Shown here: positions 13,741-18,900 of the stretch, piece by piece
Layout of the letters: each line of letters begins with the position of its first letter
Position numbering within the stretch: position 1 is the stretch's first letter
Assembly: GCF_003467125.1 (NCBI RefSeq)
Contig: NZ_QSFA01000026.1
Location: 1-24,569 of the forward strand
Reading direction: 5' to 3'
DNA from: Megasphaera sp. AM44-1BH
Lineage (GTDB): Bacteria > Bacillota > Negativicutes > Veillonellales > Megasphaeraceae
Length of the DNA: 24,569 nucleotides
Notes under the pieces: generated by a model
The model's database searches: none
What the model saw: the letters and a program-made list of their open reading frames with translations, nothing else
Told to the model about the DNA's origin: nothing
Program-made: the position numbers and the translations under genes

Positions 13741-14733
13741 ATGGGTGAATATAAACCTCCATTCCATATGACGGATAAAATAATGAACTTAGTTGCTGAT
13801 GTCAGTGAACAGATTGGAAGAATCAAAGTTCTCTCTCATGGTAACGTAAATCCGCACTTGAGGAAAGAAAATAGGATACGGACAATCCATTCGTCGCTGG
13901 CTATCGAGCACAATTCCCTTTCTCTTGAACAAGTTACGGCTGTTATCAATGGCAAGCACATCCTTGGGAATCCCAATGAAATCCGAGAAGTGAAAAATGC
14001 TTACGATACGTATGAGATGATGCTGGTGCTTAATCCCTATTCGGTAAAGGATTTGCTCAAAGCACATAAGATGATGATGAAAGACCTAATTCCTGAAAAT
14101 GGAAAATTCCGTTCAGGCGGAGTAGGTGTATTCGATGGTGACGTCGTAGTGCATATGGCTCCCCCGGCAAGTTTAGTGCCGGGAGAAATCCAGGATTTGT
14201 TTGCGTGGTATAAGAAATCGGAAATACATCCGCTGGTACGCAGTGCGATTTTTCATTATGAATTTGAGTTTATCCATCCGTTCGCAGATGGAAATGGCCG
14301 TATGGGCCGGATGTGGCACAGCCTGCTTCTTGGGAGATGGAATGAAATTTTTTACTGGCTTCCAGTTGAAGAATTGATTCGATCCCGGCAACAGGAATAC
14401 TATAATGCTCTTAATAAATCAGATAGAGAATCGGATAGCAGTACCTTTGTGGAATTCATGTTGGAAATTTTCCTGGGCACATTGAGGGAAACGACAGTCG
14501 TTGGGGATGCAACTGATCCGGCAGGAAAGTCAGGGAATCCGTATGTACAGAAATTACTGGATGTCCTTGGTGATGAGGTATTATCTGCAACTGAGATTAT
14601 GGAACGTCTTGGACTTTCCCATAGGCCGACATTTCGGAAGAATTACTTAGTTCCAGCTTTAGAGCAGGGAATCATTGAGATGACTATTCCGGAAAAACCG
14701 AAAAGTCGTAATCAGCGCTATAGGAAAAAATGA
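13741..14733 (+). CDS. Fic family protein (AMPylase/NMPylase type) with C-terminal winged helix
   Basis: 330 aa. Fic enzymes transfer AMP or another phosphate-linked group from a nucleotide to a protein hydroxyl. The active site HPFADGNGRMGR is complete, with catalytic His179. The N-terminal inhibitory helix is visible as HSSLAIEHNSLSLEQV (about residues 50-65). Its Ser and Glu match the S-x-x-x-E-(G/N) inhibition motif, but the next residue is His, not Gly/Asn. A flap-like segment VGVFDGDVVVHMAPPASLV lies between. The C-terminal approximately 65 residues (LSATEIMERLGLSHRPTFRK...) look like a winged helix, which suggests DNA binding and autoregulation through the repeat upstream. No antitoxin gene is adjacent, in line with an intramolecular inhibitor (class II). 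Confidence 0.93.
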   Translation: MGEYKPPFHMTDKIMNLVADVSEQIGRIKVLSHGNVNPHLRKENRIRTIHSSLAIEHNSLSLEQVTAVINGKHILGNPNEIREVKNAYDTYEMMLVLNPYSVKDLLKAHKMMMKDLIPENGKFRSGGVGVFDGDVVVHMAPPASLVPGEIQDLFAWYKKSEIHPLVRSAIFHYEFEFIHPFADGNGRMGRMWHSLLLGRWNEIFYWLPVEELIRSRQQEYYNALNKSDRESDSSTFVEFMLEIFLGTLRETTVVGDATDPAGKSGNPYVQKLLDVLGDEVLSATEIMERLGLSHRPTFRKNYLVPALEQGIIEMTIPEKPKSRNQRYRKK

Positions 14734-14893
14734 CTTAGCCGCTGCCCACCGGCTGCCAGCTGCCAGCCGCTGACTGCTACCTGCTGCTCTTTCATCAAAC
14801 TTCAAACATCAAACTATCTTTTCCTTTAAACTATCTTTTCCCGTCCTGCGTCCATGAAAGAATCGATGGGGGAAATCTGTCATAAAGATGCAT
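14734..14893. repeat. Dispersed intergenic repeat between fic and merR-type gene
   Basis: The region is rich in GCTGCCAGC-type units (14740-14785), followed by CAAACTTCAAACATCAAACT and a further AAACTATCTTTTCCCGTCCTGCGTCC. It has the same composition and order as the repeat at 13480-13560. The block CCTGCGTCCAT reappears at 17376 behind the broken acetyltransferase. No gene is seen. Confidence 0.65.
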
Positions 14894-15325
14894 TTATTGA
14901 GGTGCGTCTGGCGATTTTTTCCCCGTTTCCCGTTCATAGTCATCGAAATCGATTTTGCTTTCCGAACCGAGTTCCAAGGCTTTTTTATAATACCATTCCT
15001 TAAAATCCAGTTCTTCCATGTAGTACTGCAGCTGTTCAATCTGGTCCAGGACAAACTGGCGCTGCTGGCGGATGAGAGCCTGCCGTTCCTTCAGGCTTTC
15101 ATCGCCACGCTGAGCCAGTTCGGCATATTCGCGGATGCGCTTGATGGGCATGCCCGTATTTTTCAGGCAGGTCAGCAGGTGGAGCCAGCGGATATCCATA
15201 TCGCTGAAGAGACGGATACCGTTTTTCCGTTCCACCTGGGGCAGCAGCCCTTCTTTGTCATAATAGCGGATGGCAGACGGACTGATGCCAGTCATCTGCG
15301 CCGCTTGTGAAATCGTATAAGACAT
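14894..15325 (-). CDS. MerR family transcriptional regulator
   Basis: 143 aa. The N-terminal winged helix-turn-helix is MSYTISQAAQMTGISPSAIR followed by YYDKEGLLPQVERKNGIRLF and the second helical pair DMDIRWLHLLTCLKNTGMPI. A long dimerisation helix (about residues 80-120) and a short acidic/basic tail follow. There are no cysteines in the effector region arranged as in metal sensors, so it is closer to the AdhR/NmlR-type or drug-sensing MerR proteins. It lies 12 bp after the hydrolase gene in the same direction, and the shared promoter carries a MerR-style operator, so it very likely regulates its own operon. Confidence 0.92.
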   Translation of the reverse strand: MSYTISQAAQMTGISPSAIRYYDKEGLLPQVERKNGIRLFSDMDIRWLHLLTCLKNTGMPIKRIREYAELAQRGDESLKERQALIRQQRQFVLDQIEQLQYYMEELDFKEWYYKKALELGSESKIDFDDYERETGKKSPDAPQ

Positions 15326-15337
15326 AGTTTATCTCCT

Positions 15338-16462
15338 TTATTTTAAATACTGACGGTAGAAGGCTTCGATTTTGTCGAAGGGAATGACATCCATTTTATA
15401 ATACAGGTCGGTGTGGACCGCACCGGGAATGATTAGCAGTTCTTTGTTATTCCCTTTCAGTTTCTTGAAGGCGTCTTCGCTGAAGTACCGGGAGTGGGCT
15501 TTTTCCCCGTGGATCATCAGTACGGCGCTTTCGATTTCATCAGCCCGGGACAGAAGGGGCATGTTCATGAAATCGAGCAGGGAACTGAGAGTTGCGCCTG
15601 TGGTGGAGCCGAAGGACCGGGGGCTGTAGCCGCGTTTTTCCTGGTAGTAGTCATGATAATCCTTGACGAACTGTGGCGTATCGGCTGTTACTTCTGTGGG
15701 GACACCGCCAGCCATTTTATATGTGCCATTCCGGTAATCTTCTGTGCGCTGTGCGCTGATGGCTTTGCGGGCTTCCATCCGTTCTTTTTTCAGGGTGGCT
15801 TCATCTTTTTCATAGTCGAAATAGCCATTGGCGATGACCCGGCTCATGTCGTACATGGTAGATGTGACCGTAGCTTTGACGCGCGTATCCATGGCAGCGT
15901 CATTCAGGGCAAAGCCGCCCCAGCCACAGATGCCGAGGATGCCGATTTCTTCCGGGTTGATGTTATTGCGGGTGGACAGGTAATCGACGGCGGCAGAAAA
16001 ATCTTCCGTGTTGATATCCGGTGAGGTCGTATTGCGCGGTTCGCCGGCGCTTTCCCCCGTAAAGGACGGATCAAAAGCCAGGGTGATGAATCCCCGGGCA
16101 GCTAATTCCTGGGCATAGCGGCCGGAAACCTGTTCTTTGACAGCCCCATAGGGACCGGCTACGGCAATGGCAGCCAATTTTTCACCTTGTTTCATATCTT
16201 TCGGCGTGTAGAGGTCGCCGACTAAAGTAATACCATAGCGATTATGGAAGGTGATTTTTTGATGAGCGACTTTCGTATTTTCCGGGAACGTCTTATCCCA
16301 TTTATGGGAAAGCGTTGCAGCATCAATGGTTTCAGTTGGTACTTTCGATGGCGTTGGGACCTGGGCGGCATAACTGCTGCCGGCCCCTGCGCCAATGATG
16401 AAAAGGAAGCTGCACAGGGCAGCGAGTACCATATTTTTCATGATGCGTTTTCTTAATTTCAT
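15338..16462 (-). CDS. Exported alpha/beta hydrolase (dienelactone-hydrolase-like, Cys nucleophile)
   Basis: 374 aa with an N-terminal signal sequence (KNMVLAALCSFLFIIGAGAG, then SSYAA as cleavage region). The fold is alpha/beta hydrolase: strand ITFHNRYGITLVGDLYTPKD, oxyanion region AGPYGAVKEQVSGRYA, ARGFITLAFDPSFTGESAGE, and nucleophile elbow GILGICGWGGFALN. The elbow has Cys where most hydrolases have Ser (G-x-C-x-G), as in dienelactone hydrolase. The C-terminal part offers MIHGEKAHSRYFSEDA and a final PGAVHTDLYY with the candidate catalytic His. AGGAGG lies 9 nt before the ATG. It is first in an operon with the merR-type gene. The substrate is unknown; the regulator suggests induction by a small toxic compound. 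Confidence 0.85.
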   Translation of the reverse strand: MKLRKRIMKNMVLAALCSFLFIIGAGAGSSYAAQVPTPSKVPTETIDAATLSHKWDKTFPENTKVAHQKITFHNRYGITLVGDLYTPKDMKQGEKLAAIAVAGPYGAVKEQVSGRYAQELAARGFITLAFDPSFTGESAGEPRNTTSPDINTEDFSAAVDYLSTRNNINPEEIGILGICGWGGFALNDAAMDTRVKATVTSTMYDMSRVIANGYFDYEKDEATLKKERMEARKAISAQRTEDYRNGTYKMAGGVPTEVTADTPQFVKDYHDYYQEKRGYSPRSFGSTTGATLSSLLDFMNMPLLSRADEIESAVLMIHGEKAHSRYFSEDAFKKLKGNNKELLIIPGAVHTDLYYKMDVIPFDKIEAFYRQYLK

Positions 16463-16506
16463 AAGTATAGGCCTCCTGTAGGAAAATGTATATATCTTAT
16501 GACATA

Positions 16507-16537
16507 AGAATAAGCATTAAAGTTAACTTTAAGTCAA
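16507..16537 (-). promoter_or_regulatory. MerR-type promoter and operator of the hydrolase-merR operon
   Basis: On the minus strand TTGACT (16532-16537), a 19-bp spacer, and TATTCT (16507-16512). The spacer is centred on the perfect 16-bp palindrome TTAAAGTTAACTTTAA (16517-16532). An over-long 19-bp spacer with a dyad between -35 and -10 is the signature of promoters activated by MerR proteins through DNA untwisting. It lies about 45 bp before the hydrolase ATG. Confidence 0.9.
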
Positions 16538-16552
16538 GAGCTTTTTTGAAAC

Positions 16553-16774
16553 TTTCTCCATCGCAAAAAATGGGACTATAAGGATTGCCGGGATTATGGT
16601 TTGAAGGAACCGGAAATCATTGATTTTGATGGTGATTTGCGTGTTAACTTGTACCGGACAACTGACCAAACGACTGACCGAACGACTGACCAAACTCCGA
16701 AAACTGACCAAACAACAGACCAAAATAACCAAATAACTACCCAAACTAACCAAACTCAAAAAGGAGAGAATCAT
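16553..16774 (+). pseudogene. C-terminal relic of an AlbA_2-type (COG2865) regulator with TTDQ repeats
   Basis: An open frame without a start reads WDYKDCRDYGLKEPEIIDFD then GDLRVNLYR, followed by a TTDQTTDRTTDQ-type tail. This is the ending seen in many AlbA_2/Schlafen-type putative transcriptional regulators (EPEF...GDxFRVxLYR then TTDQ linker). The catalytic/ATP-binding N-terminal part is absent; an in-frame TGA at 16547 closes the frame upstream. The linker DNA is a degenerate approximately 12-bp tandem repeat (ACTGACCAAACG-like). The frame runs without a stop into the next gene. Confidence 0.7.
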
Positions 16775-17083
16775 ATGGAATTACAAGAAGTATCGGAACG
16801 ATCCGCGGCCATCAGAAAGGCCTATCATGAGCTGGAACGGGAGTATCATGGCTCCGAATGGTCGGCAGAGGAAGATGCCCTGGCTTTCCTGACCGATGCC
16901 GGACTGGTAGGGCGGCTGACAATGAGTCATGAAGGGCGCTGGCCATCCGATGCAGAAGACAGGCTGCCGTCTAAAATCGGGGAATGTGTATGGTGGCTGG
17001 CCGTTCTGGCCGACCGGGCAGGGCTGGACTTTGCCGATTGTGTGCAGCAGTTTCTGGCAGATACCGAACAGGCACTGAAATAA
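16775..17083 (+). CDS. Small MazG-like protein (uncertain)
   Basis: 102 aa from ATG 16775, with GGAGAG 8 nt upstream. The protein is mostly helical and acidic: an N-terminal helix (ERSAAIRKAYHELEREYHGS), a region WSAEEDALAFLTDAGLVGRL, and a C-terminal helix pair around PSKIGECVWWLAVLADRAGL and DFADCVQQFLADTEQALK. The last block resembles the helix of MazG-like nucleotide pyrophosphohydrolases (EELGDVLWYLxxLA), but the ExxD metal motif is not intact, so enzymatic activity is doubtful. It is in frame with the relic upstream and may have captured that gene's tail and start region. Confidence 0.5.
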   Translation: MELQEVSERSAAIRKAYHELEREYHGSEWSAEEDALAFLTDAGLVGRLTMSHEGRWPSDAEDRLPSKIGECVWWLAVLADRAGLDFADCVQQFLADTEQALK

Positions 17084-17142
17084 CAGGCAGGAAAGTAGGG
17101 AGACCTGGTTCTGACATCCGCTGCTAAAGCGGGCAGAATCGC
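17084..17142. other. Short non-coding gap
   Basis: 59 bp between the MazG-like stop and the first copy of the duplicated element. No promoter, hairpin or reading frame is convincing. Confidence 0.4.
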
Positions 17143-17295
17143 ATTGACGAAGACGACAGGATATGTTAGAAGAGTGCCAATTTCATAAGAACACCGCTTC
17201 TGTCACCGGACAGGAGAAATGAGGTGTCTGGGAGTTGTCGTAGGTACGGCATGGTTGCATGCTACAAGACAATTCCTGGACACCTCTGTTTTTTT
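17143..17295 (+). ncRNA. Duplicated structured element, copy 1 (putative leader RNA/sRNA)
   Basis: It begins with TTGACG (17144-17149). The box 17 bp further on is TAGAAG, which is poor compared with TAAAAT in copy 2. Hairpin 1: CTTCTGTC (17197-17204) with GACAGGAG (17209-17216) can hide AGGAG, the ribosome site of an ATG at 17219. Hairpin 2: GAGGTGTCTGGGAGTTGTC (17221-17239) with GACAATTCCTGGACACCTC (17268-17286), a 19-bp stem including G-T pairs, with an inner GCATG/CATGC stem, then seven T. The T run is followed directly by AGGAGG and the ATG of a truncated acetyltransferase. It looks like a terminator-type leader. I do not recognise the family. Confidence 0.7.
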
Positions 17296-17308
17296 AGGAG
17301 GGAATATC

Positions 17309-17374
17309 ATGATTCAAATACGTATGCAGCAGGGAATTTCACAGGACGCCCGGATTATCCGGCAGGAGGTATTT
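17309..17374 (+). pseudogene. N-terminal fragment of a GNAT acetyltransferase
   Basis: ATG 17309 follows AGGAGGG with good spacing. The first 22 residues, MIQIRMQQGISQDARIIRQE then VF, match the start of ElaA/YjcF-type GNAT proteins (I-R-x-E-V-F normally followed by V-x-E-Q). After VF the sequence switches to CCTGCGTCCATAAAG, part of the dispersed intergenic repeat, and no acetyl-CoA-binding motif follows. The gene is therefore cut off at the repeat junction. Confidence 0.6.
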
Positions 17375-17428
17375 CCTGCGTCCATAAAGAAGGGGACTTT
17401 GAGCCTATCTGCATCAAACTTTCAACTT

Positions 17429-17550
17429 CAAATACAAAAAAAGGGCCACCGCATTTGAGCTGCGAGCTGACCCCCAATCGTTAGACCAAGGATCTAACGA
17501 TTGGGGGCAGCTCATTTTTTGCTAATGCAATGGCCTCTTTTTTGTATTTG
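17429..17550. repeat. 122-bp near-palindrome, MITE-like or bidirectional terminator
   Basis: Outer arms CAAATACAAAAAA (17429-17441) and TTTTTTGTATTTG (17538-17550) match perfectly. Middle arms GGCCACCGCATT and AATGCAATGGCC match at 10 of 12. Inner arms 17464-17485 and 17493-17513 (CCCCCAATCGTTAGA / TCTAACGATTGGGGG core) pair with one bulge around a 7-nt loop and are followed by ATTTTTT. The inner stem can terminate plus-strand transcription, and the T-rich outer arm can serve the convergent Rpn gene. The nested symmetry also resembles a small non-autonomous mobile element. Confidence 0.75.
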
Positions 17551-17553
17551 CTC

Positions 17554-18542
17554 CTAAATTAATTTATTCTGTTTAGCAAGTTTTTCAATCATAGACGACG
17601 ATAGTTTGCTATACTTTGCCACTTTCTCTAAAGCTACACCATCTTTGAGCATTTCTAAAGCTGATTCTATTTTACCTTCTTGCTTGCCTTTCATTACACC
17701 ATCTTCATATAATCCTTCTCCTAAGTTGCACATGATTTCCAAATCCTCCTCTCCTTCTTTTGTCAAATCAATCCCAAAATCATTATGCAATGCTGTAATC
17801 TTTTCGCTGGCGTTCTTTGACGATTTGAACATCAAATCGAGCAGGTTTATCAGCTGGTCTTTGACTTTGCTGTTTCCCAGATAGACAAAGACGATGCCTA
17901 TAAGGTCATAATTCTGACAAGGTTCCTTATAACGGTGTAGCAAATGTTGTTCTTTCAGCTGATAGCGGTTAATAGCACTTTTCCCATGTGGGGCTTCCAT
18001 GCAAATCCAAATAGTATAGATTTTCTTTATTTTATCATAGTCGCTATTGGTGAATTCGGTCCCTTTTTGTGAAGAAATCAATCGGCTGGCATAATAAACA
18101 GCTCTTTTTAATAGAGGATAAGTACCACCAGTTTTCTTTTTTGGTTTCAAATGCTTTTGTGCTTCTACATTGATAATCAAGGTAATGATTTCATGGGTCA
18201 CCGGTGCTTTCGCCCGGAACAAAACATCAAAGACGATGCTCCCTTCCGTTATGCTGTTATCTTCATTCTGTGTCCCTTTGATTTTCGGTGTATCCTGTCG
18301 CTCCAAGGCGTGTCGGACCGCGTTCGTCTTGTCTTTAGAGACCGGAACCGTACTGACTTCCGGCTTCCCTTCGATGTAGATATTAGCAATATCGTCGAGG
18401 CTGGCCGATTCAAATTCGGGAACAGTCCGTTTCAAGATATAAGCCAGCACCTTTTTCTGCGACAAAACACCTTTAGCTGCTTTATGTAGTCTAGCGCCCC
18501 TGCCAGCTGGTCCTTTACGTCCTGTATTATTCCTTCATTCAT
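17554..18542 (-). pseudogene. Rpn family PD-(D/E)XK nuclease/transposase, frameshifted near its start
   Basis: The long frame (17554-18465) gives 303 aa from a TTG. The true start appears to be ATG 18540-18542, preceded by AAGGTG: it reads MNEGIIQDVKDQLAGALDYI and then loses frame at the T run 18481-18483, where adding one base restores KAAKGVLSQKKVLAYILKRT, the family's normal N-terminus. The PD-(D/E)XK core is present: SIVFDVLFRAKAP with the metal Asp and IINVEAQKH with the E-x-Q/K pair. The C-terminus has a coiled coil and ALEMLKDGVALEKVAKYSKL, a helix-turn-helix-like tail. Rpn proteins are nucleases that promote RecA-independent recombination. A C-terminal paralogue lies at 3373-3651. Confidence 0.82.
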
Positions 18543-18705
18543 GGCTGCACCTTCTTGGATTTATTGTATCAGATTTTAAATTCTTTGTGAAATATGATAT
18601 TTTTGCATATGGAATACGGAGGTATTCATGATTACGTGTGACCAGCCCCTTTTTATCTTATGTGAGTATCTTTACCAGTAAAAATACGGCCAATTATCTT
18701 GATTG

Positions 18706-18776
18706 ATGACAAGAGAAGCCCTTCAGCAAATCGAAAAACAGCAGTATCTAGCTGATGGTACTATTTTTTCTGAAGA
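18706..18776 (+). pseudogene. Short relic resembling the tail of an AAA-ATPase/PD-(D/E)XK protein
   Basis: MTREALQQIEKQQYLADGTI followed by FSED resembles the conserved AL-x-QI-x-x-K-x-Y...LADG segment near the C-terminus of DUF1703-type AAA-ATPase-like/nuclease proteins, which are abundant in gut anaerobes. Right after it the dispersed CAAACTGCAAACTATC repeat begins. The match is short, so this is tentative. The remainder of 18546-18900 has no other supported gene. Confidence 0.35.
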
Positions 18777-18830
18777 CTACAAACTGCAAACTATCTTTTT
18801 CTGCAAACTATCTTTCCCCGGCCTGCGTGC
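18777..18830. repeat. Dispersed CAAACTGCAAACTATC repeat, double copy
   Basis: ACAAACTGCAAACTATCTTT is followed by CTGCAAACTATCTTTCCCC and GGCCTGCGTGCC. This is the same unit as at 4945 and 13515, here partly duplicated, directly ahead of the restriction-modification gene's promoter. Confidence 0.7.
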
Positions 18831-18862
18831 CTTCCTCATTGTCGCTCCTGTTATGAATGGGG

Positions 18863-18868
18863 TATAAT
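18863..18868 (+). promoter_or_regulatory. -10 box of the restriction-modification gene
   Basis: A perfect TATAAT within GGGGTATAATAATCAT, about 33 bp before the GTG start. No clear -35 is visible. Confidence 0.55.
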
Positions 18869-18900
18869 AATCATAATGATACATCGAAGGAGTGACCAAG

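Noticed and set aside
17221..17286. The 19-bp arms of the duplicated element as transposon terminal inverted repeats
   Set aside because: Sequence identity between the two copies extends about 75 bp upstream of the arms, and a T run follows, which fits a transcription unit better than an IS.
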